Positions 1-12,395 of a DNA stretch of 64,000 bases are shown in pieces. The notes beneath the pieces were generated by a model that saw only the letters and a program-made list of their open reading frames with translations, was not told where the DNA came from and searched no databases. The stretch lies in the NCBI GenBank assembly GCA_036417435.1, contig CM070910.1:15813501-15877500 (forward strand). Reading direction: 5' to 3'. The first letter of the stretch is position 1; the number at the start of each line of letters is the position of its first letter. Source of the stretch: Inia geoffrensis. Lineage: Eukaryota; Chordata; Mammalia; Artiodactyla; Iniidae. Made by a program: the position numbers and the translations under genes.

Positions 1-249
1 AACTTCCTCAGAGAGGTCATCCCTGGTCCTAGCAACCTAGGCACAGTCATTCATACTTTATTCCATTAGTCTGTTTTATTTCTTTCACAGAACTTCTCAC
101 AAGCTGAAACCATTTTGTTTTACTCATGTGTATTTGCTTTCAGAGCACAGGGACTCTGCCTCTCTGGTTCACTGCTGTTTCCCTAGCACCATACCCCTAG
201 CACTTAAAAGTACATCTGGCATATTTACCCAAATGATTTGAAATTTATA

Positions 250-1418
250 ACCACACAAGAGCCTGTGTGCAAATGTTTATGCCAGGTTTATTTATAATTG
301 CCCCGAAACTGGAAGCAACCAAGATGTCCTTCAATAGCTGAATGGACAAACTGTGGTACATGCCAATAAACAATGGAATATTATTCAGCTATAAAAAGAA
401 ATGGGCTATCAAGTCATGAAGAGACATAGACGAATCTTAAACGTGTGTTGCTAAGTGAAAGAAGACAGTCTAAAAAGGCTACATACTACATGGGTCCAAT
501 TGTATGACATTCTAGAAAAGGCAAAACTACGGCAATGGTAAAAAGATCAGTGGTTGTCAGGGGCTCAGGGGGAAGTAGGGAAGGTTGGATGAGTAAAGCA
601 CAGGAGGCTTTTTTTAGCATGATGAAACCATTCTATATGATACTGTAAGGGTGGATACGTGACGTCATGTGTTTGTCAAGGCACATGAACTTTACAGCAC
701 AAAGAATACGTCTTGGGTATGCAAATTTTTAAAAAATCATTTAAGAGATTGGGGGATCCCCAAATGGAATGCATAATGTGATAAAACAATCTGACTATAT
801 TACAAATGTATGAAACAACCTCACTGAAGGAAGTATGGGGAAAAGGTGCTGATCTAAGTAACGGGAAATGAATAGAGTCTGTAAGACTAAATGCAAGTGA
901 ATTGCGCGTAAGCACCCTAGTTGATAAAGTTGTTTCCCACAGGGGTATGGGTTAATTCCAATGCTGCTGTACCTGTATGCCACAATCGAACAGTTAAGTG
1001 AATGGATGGCAGGTGGTGGGAACCTCAGGTTTCTTACTGATGGAGTGAGAATTTACAGATGGGCAAGAGAAAGAGGCTAGAATAATTCACGTGGTAATGG
1101 ATTAGAGCTGGAGACATCATCTTGAACTCATGTTTCACTTAATATAGATACTGATGGCTACATATAGAAATATTTACAGATATATGTATATACACAGGTT
1201 AGTATACACACATACATTTCCTTACTCTGACAGCTGGCAGACCCTAGAAACAATGACACCCCAGTAGCCACAAGCACACCTATCATCCATGTCTTGGTTT
1301 CTGACACCATTCTCCAATAAATGGAACCAGATCTCTTTGGGGAAATGGCTGATTCTATGCCTGGGGCAAAAAATATACAAGATGAACCTGGAACACCTTG
1401 TAGCGCCAGAAAGTATTA

Positions 1419-1456
<38 letters not shown>

Positions 1457-2340
1457 GATGGGAGTATGTCAAACATACAAAGGAGCCAACTGAAATAGCT
1501 CCCAAAGTTGAAACAATTCGATCAACAAATAAATACAGCAGCATTGAATTTTAACCCAAAGTACATAATAAATATCCACAAGTCCATATTGATTTAAATA
1601 AATTATTGACAAAATAAACAAATGGGGGAGAGGAGACAAATATCCCATGCAGAAGAATTCCATATAAATCATATAGAAATATAAGGAGTTGGAGCATAAC
1701 TCCCCATTCCTTGGGTAGGGACTGCACATAGTGATTTCCTTCCAAAGAATACAGTATAGAAAGCGGGAGAGGGAGTAACTTTACTGTGAAGGAACCTGAC
1801 AGGCACCACGCCAGCCAGGTGGTCAGGGCCAGCATCAACAGTGATAAGTCCTGTTGATAGGATGCCCCTTGACAGGATGTGATAAGAACTGCCTTTTACC
1901 TCTGTGGCTTTCCTCCCAAAATCCCATAATCCCAGTTTAATTATGAGAAAAACATCAGACAAATCCCATTTGCAGGGCATTTCTACAAAATACCTAACAG
2001 TACTTCACACAACTGTCAAGGTTATGAAAAACAAGGAGAGCCTAAAAAACTGTCATAGCCAAGAGGAGTCTAAGGAGACATGACAACTAAATGCAACGTG
2101 GTATCTTGGACAGAACCCTGGAACAGAAAAAAGACCCTGGATAAAAACTAAGGAAGCTAAATAAAGTGTGGATTTTTGTTAAAATCATGTATCAATATTG
2201 GTTCATTAATTGTAACAAATTTACCATAGTAATTTAAGGTGTTGCTAATAGGTAAAACTGGTCACAGAGTATATGGAGTACAGTCTTTGTAGTTTTTCTG
2301 TAAATCTAAAGCCATCTAAAAAAATAAAGTTTATAAAAAA
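250..2340 (+). mobile_element. Ancient L1 (L1M-type) 3' part, sense
   Basis: The segment 280-480 resembles the end of L1 ORF2 (GAATATTATTCAGCTATAAA and surrounding text). The segment 2050-2335 resembles an old L1M 3' end (GCCAAGAGGAGTCTAAGGAGACATGACAACTAAATG, TATCAATATTGGTTCATTAATTG, TTTTCTGTAAATCTAAA), finishing in an A-rich tail. The middle is consistent with a long 3' UTR of the same element, but two adjacent old L1 fragments cannot be excluded. A (CA)n tract sits inside at about 1421-1454. Confidence 0.7.
1421..1454. repeat. (CA)n microsatellite
   Basis: An uninterrupted run of about 16 CA units inside the old L1. Antisense reading gives a spurious CVCVCV peptide. Confidence 0.95.
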
Positions 2341-2404
2341 TTAAAAAATAAAGTTTATTTGTTAAAAGAAAAGTAAGTGGGCCCAGCAGAAAGTGGTTGC
2401 AAGG

Positions 2405-2668
2405 ACTGATGGATGGGTATTGGAGACAGGGACAGATCGATGGCACAATGGCTGATGGGAGGATGGACGGAGGGCAAGATGGCTGATGGATGGATAATGG
2501 ATAGAGTGGCTTCAGAAAGCAGGGCAAACACTGCTGAGGGGGCTGGTGGGATGAATTGGGAGACTGAGATTGACATATATACACTAATACGTATAAAATG
2601 GATAACTAAAAAGAACCTGGTGTATAAAAATATAAATAAAATAAAATTCAAACATTAAAAAAAAAAAG
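2405..2668 (+). mobile_element. ATGG-rich tract followed by 5'-truncated L1 3' end
   Basis: Positions 2405-2510 are a degenerate GATGGATGG/GGCTGATGG tract. From about 2548 the sequence GGGATGAATTGGGAGACTGAG...CTAATACGTATAAAATGGATAACTAA...ATAAAATTCAAA and a poly(A) tail to 2668 match the 3' UTR end of the cetartiodactyl L1 family, which also appears in antisense at 55.7 kb. Confidence 0.75.
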
Positions 2669-3298
2669 AGAGAGAGAGAAAATGACCAGGATTCCAACTA
2701 TGGTCTGAGATAAATAAATTTATTTTAAAAAAACACAAAAGATGAGAACTGAGATGGGCACGAGGGTCTCAGCAACCTGAAGGGCATAAGCCCTCTGGGT
2801 GGAGAGGAGAGACAGCGACACAGCAGTGGGCTGGGGGGAGCAGAAGGTGATAAAATGTGGGCAAAAGGTACAGACAAGCTTCCTGTTAGATCTGGGCAAA
2901 GAGAGGAGGAAACGGGGAGAGAGTCTTGTGTCTGTGTGTCTAGCACTTTATTGAGGCATTATTTACCTACCATGAAATGCACAGATCTTACGCGCACAGC
3001 TCTATGACTCTTGAAGGGAAGGCTGAAGACGAAGAAGAAAAGCCCCTTTTGCACAGGAGGATGGGGATGGGCTCCTCAGAGAAGGTAAAGGGTGATCCCA
3101 TCTTCCTTCTAAACTTCCTTCCTGTCCTGTGGCTGTTAGCACCATCCTCTCCACAGATGGTCTTTCCACCCAAAAAGATAAGACACCCTACTTTCCAAAA
3201 GCCTTATCACTAGTTATTCTGAAAATGAAAAGCATTTAATACGAACACACTTGTTGGCTCATTTTCCCCTTAATTGTTTGCAATTTAAAAAAAAAACT

Positions 3299-3512
3299 GG
3301 GCTTCCCTGGTGGTGCAGTGGTTGGGAGTACGCCTGCCGATGCAGGGGACACGGGTTCGTGCCCCGGTCCGGGAAGATCCCACATGCTGCGGAGCAGCTG
3401 GGCCCGTGAGCCATGGCCGCTGAGCCTGTGCGTCCGGAGCCTGTGCTCCGCAGCGGGAGAGGCCACAACTGTGAGAGGCCCGCGTACCGCAAAAAACAAA
3501 CAAACAAACAAA
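3299..3512 (+). mobile_element. CHR SINE, short form
   Basis: A tRNA-derived head (GGCTTCCCTGGTGGTGCAGTGG, with A-box-like GTGCAGTGG and B-box-like GGGTTCGTGCCCC) is followed by the cetacean-type body GAGCCATGGCCGCTGAGCCTG...GAGAGGCCCGCGTACCGC and an A/(AAAC)n tail. It is the short (about 195 bp) form. Confidence 0.9.
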
Positions 3513-3664
3513 CTCCAAAAGCCTCTTCTCTCTTTTTGACCAATGGACGTACCTTTCATTTGAATATATGTATTAACAAGGCAGAATTAACTGTGGAAAA
3601 AAAGATCACAGATGTTGCTAGTAGTACTTTCATAAGTATCCTTGACTTTTCCTGGGATGATTTT

Positions 3665-3765
3665 TAACCTTACTAACCCTCAAAACATCCCCGAGAGGGC
3701 TCTATTATTTAAAGGGGTAAATTAAAGGAAGCCAAGAACAACGGCTCACACCCAGTCTGCAAATA
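3665..3765 (-). repeat. MIR fragment, antisense
   Basis: CTTACTAACCCTCAAAACATCC...TATTATTTAAAGGGG and the following bases resemble the antisense MIR core (taatcctcacaac...tatt...ttttacag). Weak match. Confidence 0.4.
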
Positions 3766-4404
3766 AAGGCGGGTCGGGGGAGCCTGCCTCCTCCTTCTGG
3801 AAGACCACGCCCACTCCTACCCATCCCAGCATAAAGGATGGAAAAAGAACTGTGATCCCAACCAGTAGGGAACTAGAGATGAGACAACCTATTTCCTATC
3901 ACCAGTAAGAAGCCATCTCTAAAAACTTTTCAGTTTGTTTTGATTAGTGAAATGGAAAAGATAGCCTGAAATCCTTGGGAGGAAGGCCAGGTCCACACTC
4001 AGGCCCTTCAGGACTGCTCAGAGGTCGGCCTTGCACCCGTGGAGGCAGCCGAGGGGGTCAGTGTCTCAGTCATAACGACTGGCTTGAGAATTTGGATTTC
4101 ACTTTACTGTTTTATATGTTCTCTGTATCTCATTCTTCGCCCTCCTTGATTGTTTTTAATTGCTTTATGCAAGGCAATTTACAGTAAGGTGTCAAGGCTA
4201 AATAAACTAGTTCCTCATTTTCCTCTTCTTCAGAATAATGAGTTAACTCAACCCAAGGATCTTCCACGTATTAAATGCAGCCCACTACCCCTCTCTGAAA
4301 TTTAACATGGGAATATTGCAGAAGTTTGAGACGTGACTGGCAACTAAATGCTTTTAAAGACTCAGGTTAGTTTGGATGATGGTCTGTCTGTTTACCTAGA
4401 TACA

Positions 4405-4447
<43 letters not shown>

Positions 4448-5430
4448 TCACTATCTAAACATCCATCCATATAAGCTTACTAAATACTGAACCATCTGGG
4501 GTTTGATGAAGAAATGGAATATTTTAGCTTAACAAAAGGCCCTTGTCTACCAGAGATAGTACATGTTATTTTTTTTAGTTGTCATATTTGTAGAGTGTTT
4601 TCATTATAGCAAGCATAATCACGTTTTAGCACCAAATCAATGACTCACTTTCTTCCGACTTGTTAGAGAGCTTCCACACCCCATCACAAACAGGAGAAAA
4701 ACCAGTTGACTAATTAGAATTGTTATGTGGAGTATTAGCTCATAAGAACTAAGCAGAAAAGCTATCTTTACCAATCCGAAAACTCAACATCCTACCTGCT
4801 TGGCTTGAAACAGATTTGCTTCCATTAACATTTGCAGAAACGAATGAAGCAGCCCTGTCAGCTGTACTACTGGCATAGAAAACATAAAAGATATTAATAG
4901 ATGGTGGACCACAGCAGCTCAGGACAAAAACATCCTTAGGCAGAGAAGCAACGGATGTTGTTAAGGGTTTTTCACATTTTATTTAGAAGAAGCATTATTT
5001 CTTTACTTCAGCCATGTCAAAGGTATTGTTTGGTACTTTCAAACATGTAGGATAAAATGGCTTATTTAAAGTGAGTTTCCAACTTTTTACTGCAAAATTC
5101 CATTTAAGTGGATAAATAGAGAACATAAGGACTCCAATACTAACTGCTCACGCAAACCTGGCAATCAGAAATAAGTAGCACACTCAACTGTGATGTATAC
5201 TTGAGAACTAATAGATTTGAATTTTTCTAAAGAAACGGCTGAATCCTGTAAATGGTTCATCTAAAAAATAACAGAATACTGTAAATTGTTCAACTAAGAT
5301 GCAGTATATTTGAAAATATGTCAAATAAATTAAGCAGAAAAGGCTTGCCCAGTGTATCGGTCAAAAATGCTAGAATACATGGAAATGATCAGGGGGTGAA
5401 GGTGAAACTGATGTTCGTGGTTTCCAAGAG
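3766..5430. other. Intronic sequence, (CA)n only
   Basis: AT-rich intron with no recognised gene or repeat, apart from a (CA)n microsatellite at about 4401-4445 (about 22 units with one CATA interruption). Confidence 0.6.
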
Positions 5431-5439
5431 CTGTTTCCA

Positions 5440-5600
5440 ACTCTGAGTCTTCCTTTTCTTCTTACTGGCAATTTCAACGTGGGCATGTTACTAAGCCCCT
5501 CTGAGTCTCAATTTTCACATTTTAAAAATAGGATAACTACTTACATCACAGAGCTTTTGTGTGGATGAATGGGATTATCTGATGGTGCTTTATGGATTCT
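5440..5600 (+). repeat. MIR SINE, sense
   Basis: GGCAATTTCAACGTGGGCATGTTACTAAGCCCCTCTGAGTCTCAATTTTC followed by AATAGGATAACTACTTACATCACAGAG matches the MIR core order (gtgtgacc..gggcaagttact..cctcagtttcc..aatggggataataat). Confidence 0.65.
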
Positions 5601-7608
5601 ATCATGAAACAAAATAAACAAATATTATAAAGATCAATCAATTCTGCTTTTCACTTCCTACCGGAACTGCCTATGAAAACTCTTACTTTCTTTTTTCTAT
5701 CCCATCATGTTCTAAAACTAACTATAAAGTGACATTTCAGGAATAAATTTCCCAGCGAAAATTAATTTATTTAGTACAGATTTATTCAGACTCTTATTTA
5801 GGCTAATTTGTACTCTTTGCTTTTTAAAAAATTTATTTCCTAAAGCTGCTGCACTTTTCTCTCTCAGATGCTCATTTTACATCTCAACACAAATCTTCCT
5901 CAAGTTAAAATAAATACCACCATTAGTTAATTACAAGCTGCCAAGATAATGGACAAATAAAAACAGGAAAGGCCTCCAACAGGCAATATTATAACTTATA
6001 TGCCTAAAAGCTTTAAGTCAAATATGCCAGCTCTTCTTAAAGGTTAACCCAATTAAATGCAAAAAAAAAAAAAATAGGCAGATAGGGTAGCTCTGAGTAT
6101 CTGCACTGTTAGATTTCAAATTTAACTTGGAAATCAACAGTGGGGAGGAAGTGCTGGAGGGGGAAAGAGGGTTTTTTTAAAAAGACTTCTCAGCTGGCTC
6201 CTTCCCGTCCAAGTGGCATCACATAAGACATCATGCAAGGGAAGGCTGGAGACACTCACTTGAGCTACTGAAATGACTATGTAAATCAGATGATCCTTTG
6301 GTGAACTAGTCTGTCTCAGGTTTGCCTTGAGAGGAAAGACCCTCTATTACTGCTTTAAATATCACCCTCTCTTTAATAAATCTCATTTTCTCCAATGTAC
6401 GGTCAGCTTTATTATAGAATCTCTATAAAGATCAGAGCTTGAAAGCCCTAGATTTCCCTCTTTTTTTTTTTTTTTTTTTTTCTTCAGATGAGGAAAGAAA
6501 ACCTGAAAACAAAAGCCTATGTGAAAATGACTTGCTAAGGTCATCTGGCTGGTAAGCGGCAGCCCTGCTAGAACTGAGGCCAGGACCCTTCCCACCACAT
6601 CATATTGGGGACACGTTTCGAGTCATAGGTCTCATAGATGCCAACATGGTCCCACAGCCCACAAATGATACAGCCTGCCCTGTGTATTCACTCCTGAAGT
6701 TCAGCTATTAAGTGACGACTTTCTCTTACTTAATACCTTACTTCCTATTAACACCAACGATAAAGTGTTTTTAGTCATTTACATCATAATGTCAATGAAT
6801 TTAAGATAACCTTTCCCGAAAACCGGCTTTGAGTAAAGGAAGAAGTACACAACCACTATGTGGTAAATAAATGTATTGAAAACACTAATACAACCGTGAA
6901 CAGGAAATAGTTGCCACCCTCAAAGGGCTTCCAATCATATGGACACCTCCATTCTTCCCCTATAACAGGAAGGGCTCCTTTACTTTCTCTTTTTCTCTTA
7001 TACAGTTTAAATGGATGAAGGCATCTTCTTCCTCTTTCCCCATCTATGTAAATATCTGTTGGAATGAATGAATATTCCTTCCCTCCACAGGTCTTTCCAC
7101 AGCTTGACCTAAGGATTCTTTCAAAAAGGAAAAGCCCTTCTGTGATCATTTTTTCCTCAACCATAAAGTGACGCTTTACAGACTAATTCACACTCTGGTC
7201 TCTTCTTTTTTCTAAGCTTTTACACAGTGGAACAGATTTCCAAAATGCCAGTGGTGACTAAGAAAAATCTGGTGAGAATTTATTGGCCCGAACTTTTAAG
7301 CAGAGGCAGGAATCCTGGCTTTCATTCCTTGTTCTATCAAGACTTGTGTGAGCCTGTTGCTCCGAATCTTATCTTCTCATGGAAAAGCCCTCACCCCTTC
7401 CCAGCACAGCAAGCATCTCCACTTCCAAAGAAATGAACGATTACTGTGCAAACAAAATAATATTCTTGTACATACTGAAAAGTTAAAATTACAGAGAAGA
7501 ATGGCAGTAATGTGTGATTACTTCCTTTGAAGACTTTCATCACCCGGGCATCTGTGCCTTATTCCATCATAATGTCCTTTTAGCTCACAGTTTCAAAAAA
7601 CCACATGT
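5601..7608. other. Intronic sequence, mostly unclassified
   Basis: No gene recognised. It contains a poly(A) run near 6061-6074, a poly(T) run near 6463-6481 directly followed by a probable antisense MIR piece (6484-6590, CAGATGAGGAAAG...GGTCATCTGGCTGGTAAG), and otherwise AT-rich unique-looking DNA. Confidence 0.5.
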
Positions 7609-7609
7609 A

Positions 7610-7784
7610 GGGCCTTCCTTGGTGGCGCAGTGGTTGAGAGTCTGCCTGCCGATGCAGGGGACACGGGTTCGTGCCCCAGTCTCGGAGGATCCCACATGCC
7701 GTGGAGCCATGGCTGCTGAGCCTGCACGTCCAGAGCCAGTGCTCCACAATGGGAGAGACCACAACAATGAGAGGCTCACGTACC

Positions 7785-7813
<29 letters not shown>
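7610..7813 (+). mobile_element. CHR SINE, short form with long poly(A)
   Basis: The head is GGCCTTCCTTGGTGGCGCAGTGG, with body through GAGAGGCTCACGTACC and an A tail of about 28 bases. A small deletion near 7705 removes part of the GAGCAGCTGGGCCCGTGAGCC segment seen in the sister copies. Confidence 0.9.
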
Positions 7814-7816
<3 letters not shown>

Positions 7817-7863
7817 TATAATTCCTAAGCATGAAAAAGAACTGAAACTTCAGGTCAACGATA

Positions 7864-8020
7864 GAAGAGCAGATTTTTTTTTTTTTTTTTTTGGCTGCAC
7901 TGTGTGCAGCATGCGGGATCTTAGTTCCCCAACCAGGGATCAAACCCGCACTCCCTGCAGTGGAAGTTCGGGGTCTTAACCACTGGACTGCCAAGGAAGT
8001 CCCATGAAGAGCAGATTTTT
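7864..8020 (-). mobile_element. CHR-1-like tRNA SINE, antisense, with 15-bp TSD
   Basis: Poly(T), then TTGGCTGCACTGTG...GGATCTTAGTTCCCCAACCAGGGATCAAACCC...CCAAGGAAGTCCC, the reverse complement of a short tRNA-head SINE. Perfect 15-bp target-site duplications GAAGAGCAGATTTTT flank it at 7864-7878 and 8006-8020. Confidence 0.92.
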
Positions 8021-8649
8021 AATACAGGCAGAGCCAAATTACATTAATGCACTTAATTTGAGGTATGTATTTCTGAAATGCACGGCACCAGAAGATGCTG
8101 CCATCTGGTCTAAGGGACGAGTTTCTGCATCACTCACTTGACAGCCAGGTCCTGGACCCCTGAGTGCAGCCAGGATGCAAGAGGCCACTAGGGTTGCAGG
8201 GACCACAAGACTTTGCCCTCAGATGCTGCGGGAGACAGGATTATAGAAAGGTGCCGAGACAGGGGTGAGCACAAGCCAGCAAAGGCCTATCAGCCAGCCT
8301 GCCGGTGACGACACCTGTGACAGAGGTTTGCTGGAGGAGAGCAGGTAAGAGGTAGGCAGGTGAGGAGGAGGGAGGAAGAGGTGATTCTGGCAGAGGGAGA
8401 CAAACGGGAAGGGGTTCCTGCCTGACCTGCACTAGGAGCTCGGTTGATAACTGAAGAAGCAAGGGTGGGGTGGCAGAAGGAGATGAGACAAGAGAGGGGG
8501 CAGCAGCAGAGCCCTGAGCCTTGTCACAGGCCATATCCTGAAGGCTGTGGGGAGGGACTAGATCCGGTCAAGATGTTAGAAACACTCCAGCCGGCCGTGT
8601 GGAGGGGGCTCAGAAGCTCCCGTGGTGAGGGAGAGCTGGAGATGAAGAG

Positions 8650-8850
8650 AAGACCCCAGCCCAGGAACCAGAGACAGGGCTTCGCTCCGGCCTCTGCCAC
8701 TTGAGAATGACGTGGCCTCTGACTGGGACCTGTAGCTCAAGCTCTCTGTACCTCAGTCTCTCTACCTCCCTTGCAGAGTTACTGTAGGGCATGAACGAGG
8801 GCTCAGGAAGGACGGGTTGTGCAGTAAGAACTTAATAAATGCAGCTGCTG
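8650..8850 (+). repeat. MIR SINE, sense
   Basis: GCTCCGGCCTCTGCCACTTGAGAATGACGTGGCCT...CTCTGTACCTCAGTCTCTCTAC...AGAACTTAATAAATGCAGCTGC follows the MIR consensus from the tRNA-like part to the 3' end. Confidence 0.75.
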
Positions 8851-8884
8851 GGAGCCATGGTAGCATCGAGGCTATGTGACTTTG

Positions 8885-9050
8885 GGGAGTCAGCGTGACC
8901 TTGGAGAAGCACAAGGAACAACTTCTCTGACCTCAGTTTCTTCCTCTATAATGAGAAGAAATTAAGATGATACCGCCCACCTCATAAAGTTACTGTCAGG
9001 AGCGACTGGAGGAGATAAAATGTATAAATCACCTGGCCCTCGACGGAGAG
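8885..9050 (+). repeat. MIR SINE, sense
   Basis: GTGACCTTGGAGAAGCACAAGG...CTCTGACCTCAGTTTCTTCCTCTATAATGAGAAG...CACCTCATAAAGTTACTGTCAGGAG matches the MIR core. It lies directly after the preceding MIR in the same orientation. Confidence 0.75.
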
Positions 9051-9339
9051 CTACTTGAGTAGCAGAAGTAGCGATAGCAGCAGCAATAGTAGAGGGCTGG
9101 TAGTAGTACCAGTGCTAGCAGGAGCAGTGATCTGAGGGACATGAGACCAAAGTGTCTCTTCTATAATACAGGTGAGAAATTATATGGTGCTGGACTAAAG
9201 CAGTGGCAGTGAGAAGCCAAAGAATCAGATTCCAGGGCTCTAAGGAGGCGCCCACAAGACCTCCTGACTGCTGCATGTGACCCACAGGGAGAGGTCAGAG
9301 GAGGATGCCAGCATGTTGTTCGCTGGGACACCTGTGGAC

Positions 9340-10860
9340 AGCGTGCCTACCATTCACTCAGGGAACTGAGGAAGAGGGGCAGGTTGCAGAGCGAAATAAG
9401 AAACTCAGTTTCAGAGCAGCTAAAGTTGAGGTTCCCACGGGGCATCTGAGTATGTCTGGTACTCAGAAAACAGATCAGGGCTAAATATACAGATTGAAGA
9501 GTTGTCAGCATATGGACAGCAACTGAAGCCACAGGAGTATTCATATCAACCAGAAAGAGGATGCAGGAGTGGGGGAAAAAATAGAAAGAATAGAGCAGAG
9601 GCCCAAAGACAGAGCCAGTGTGACAGCACTGAAGAGTTGGGCAGAGGACGAAAAGCCAGAAAGGAGGCTGGAAGGGTAGGTAGAGATTAGGGTGAGAGCC
9701 AGGAGAGGACTGCTCAAAGGCTTCCCTAGGAAATGGTGAAGGGCACCTAATGCCTCAGAAGGTCAAGTAAAGGCCCAACAAACCACTGGACTGAAAAGCA
9801 AGAAGATCCTCAAGGAAGCCATGGGAGGAGCCAACATCAGATTGCAGTGGATAAACAGTGGGTGTCATGGGGGGAGAAAGTTCTAGAAAAATAGGGAAGG
9901 AGAAGATAGGGCAGCAACCAGAGGGAGTACAGGATTGAGAAAGGGAAGCATTTTTGTGGTAGGAGGTTGTTGGTAAGGGAAAGAAACACTGCAACTTGTG
10001 TATGTGCTGGGGTGAAAGGAGGAGGTTGAAAAGCAGCCCAGGTAGGAAGGTAATTAAGAGGAGAAAGTGCCCGGGAGGGTGGATGGATTGGCTAGAACAG
10101 CGGGAGGCTGCAAGGGGCAGGGCAGGTAACAGAAAGGATGCCTTGAAAAGACAGGTGGGGACTTCCCTGGTGGCGCAGTGGTTAAGAATCTGCCTGCCAA
10201 CGCAGGGGACATGGGTTCAAGCCCTGGTCCGGGAAGATCCCACATGCCGTGGAGCAACTAAGCCTGTGTGCCACAACTACTGAGCCTGCGCTCTAGAGCC
10301 CGCGAGCCACAACTACTGAGCCCACGAGCCACAACTACTGAAGCCCGCGCACCTAGAGCTCGGGCTCCATGACAAGAGAAGCCACCTCAATGAGAAGCCC
10401 GCACACCACAATGAAGAGTAGCTCCCGCTCGCCGCAACTAGAGAAAGCCCGTGTGCAGCAACGAAGACCCAACACAGCCAAAAACAAACAAACAAAAAAA
10501 TAATAATGATGATTTTTTAAAAGATGGGTTAAGGTTTGAAATAGACAAGTACAGGAAACGGGAGACAGGAGAGTAAACTACAAAATGCAATTATGCACAT
10601 GGTGCACACACCACATGGAAAATGAAACAGACTCAGTTGTTCCCTCCATCTAGAAAGAGATGATGTCTTTGAGGAGACTATGAGCTGGGCAAGGGTACCC
10701 TATGAAGCCAGGTTGTTTCAAAGGTGAGAGAAAAACGGAAGATACTGGGAACAAACAGGTGTCAAGAGATGAGAAGGGCAGGTAGGCTAGTGTGGCAAGG
10801 GGAACAGTAGAAGCAAAGGAAAAGAGTGGACGGGGGACAAGAGGAAGATTCAATTTTCAA
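9340..10860 (-). mobile_element. L2 LINE, antisense, split by a CHR SINE
   Basis: Purine-rich text such as GAAGAGTTGTCAGCATATGGACAGCAACTGAAGCCACAGGAG, AGGTCAAGTAA and CATCAGATTGCAGTGGATAAACAG is the reverse complement of the L2 reverse-transcriptase region (the same region appears in sense at 20.8-21.1 kb). The match resumes after the SINE at 10157-10505. Runs of open frame here are decayed antisense L2. Confidence 0.65.
10157..10505 (+). mobile_element. CHR SINE, long form
   Basis: The head GGACTTCCCTGGTGGCGCAGTGGTTAAGAATC is followed by repeated CACAACTACTGAG units, the extension GAGAAGCC..CAACGAAGACCCAACACAGCC, and an (A)n/CAAACAAA tail. This about 345-bp form differs from the short form in both body and tail. 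Inserted into antisense L2. Confidence 0.9.
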
Positions 10861-11529
10861 AAGAATTCTTTCAGTCTAAGCTTAAAAATCAATTAGCTGC
10901 GACTACTGTCTTTAAATTCCTGTTTTGAGCAAATAGGTCAATGGAGGTAGGTGTATATCCAAAAATGCTGAAATAAAACGATAATGATGCAAGAGCTTGA
11001 TATAGATGACTGTAACCAAACCCTGCATCCGTTTTTTTCCCATAGCCATGAGTATGATAAAGGAGCACCACCAAATAAGCCGGTAGTAAAAGATCAATGA
11101 CTTTTAAAAGGTTTTCGGGAGGTTGACCCTTTTTCATTCACTCAAATAAACACTTAAGGGCCGAAGAACTGTGCCCTACAAGGAACACAGACAAAGAAAA
11201 TTAAGGCCGATCTTGCCTTCAAATTGTTGATGCCTAACTTCTCTCCACATATATGAAAGTCCACAGGAACTTCCAGAATGAGGAAGGCTCTAGGATAAAA
11301 GGGAATGACAGAGCGAATATTTGCCCATGTTCAAGTTCAAAAATACACCAACGCCTCTGACCTCACATCCGGCTCCAAATTCTACCGCCAAATAGGTATG
11401 AATACTTCTTTTTTCTTCCCCCCTCCTGCTCTCCCACATCACAGAGAACGACCAACAGTTAGTGGCTGGTTAGGATTCAAACTACAACACCGACTGAGGT
11501 CCAGCTCCACGGTCTGACCCATCTGGTCC

Positions 11530-11640
11530 TCAGAACACCATCACAAAGGGGCCAGGACTATTCCCTTAAACGCAGGGGGAAAGTGGGGCTCAGAGAGGTT
11601 AAGGAAATTGCCCAATCTCTAAGCACTACTAAATGCTGGG
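11530..11640 (-). repeat. MIR fragment, antisense
   Basis: CAGAACACCATC...TATTCCCTTAAACGCAGGGGGAAAGTGGGGCTCAGAGAGGTTAAGGAAATTGCCCAA matches the reverse complement of the MIR core. Confidence 0.65.
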
Positions 11641-12159
11641 GCCAATGTACCTTTCAGGTTCACCTCGCTTCGAAGCATTTACTCTTTTTAATCACTGCCT
11701 CCACACCAAATTTCCCTAACCATTGTTCCAAAGGGAAACCTGTTAAGTACAGTTTTCATCTCATCCTTTGGCAATTTAGAATTCTTTTATTCATGGACTT
11801 TTAACATGTTTAATTTATTTCTTAATATTTTACAGATTGAGTTTATGTCTTTTTTTTTTTTTTTAAGCAGTTTGGTTTAAAAGTCTATTCATTCTCAAAT
11901 ACCTACACAAATGGGGATTCACCACATAATCCACAAACCATCTTCTAGACAGCACTTTCTACCTTCCAGCTGAGGGACTAACAAAGCAGGAAAGCAGGCT
12001 AATTTGGTGTTGCAGAGTAGGAATTGAAAACAAAGTAACGACCTGAACTAAAAACAGGAGGCCTGATCCAAGAACAAATCCACGGACACTGGTGTCCCCC
12101 GACATGCAACATCAGTCAACTCAGAAGTTACCGGAGCTGCATCAGGGGAGCAGAAAACC

Positions 12160-12395
12160 TACAGGGGTTCAAGAAGGTGCCAGGCACTGCCCCACCTCAA
12201 GAAGCAGTGATTAAGGTACAGCTGACTTTCTGGACACAGCCCTGCTCTGCTGTGTCCCAGCTGAGGGGGCTGGAGCAACTTCTTGACTTCTCTGTGCCTC
12301 AGTTTCCACATCCATGAAATGGGAATATCAGAGGTTGTTACTAGGATTCCATGAACCATACCTGATACACAGAACGCACTCAATAAATTTTAGCT
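12160..12395 (+). repeat. MIR SINE, sense
   Basis: GCAACTTCTTGACTTCTCTGTGCCTCAGTTTCCACATCCATGAAATGGGAATATCAGAGGTTGTTACTAGGATTC...CACTCAATAAATTTTAGCTA is a clear MIR 3' two-thirds. Confidence 0.8.
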
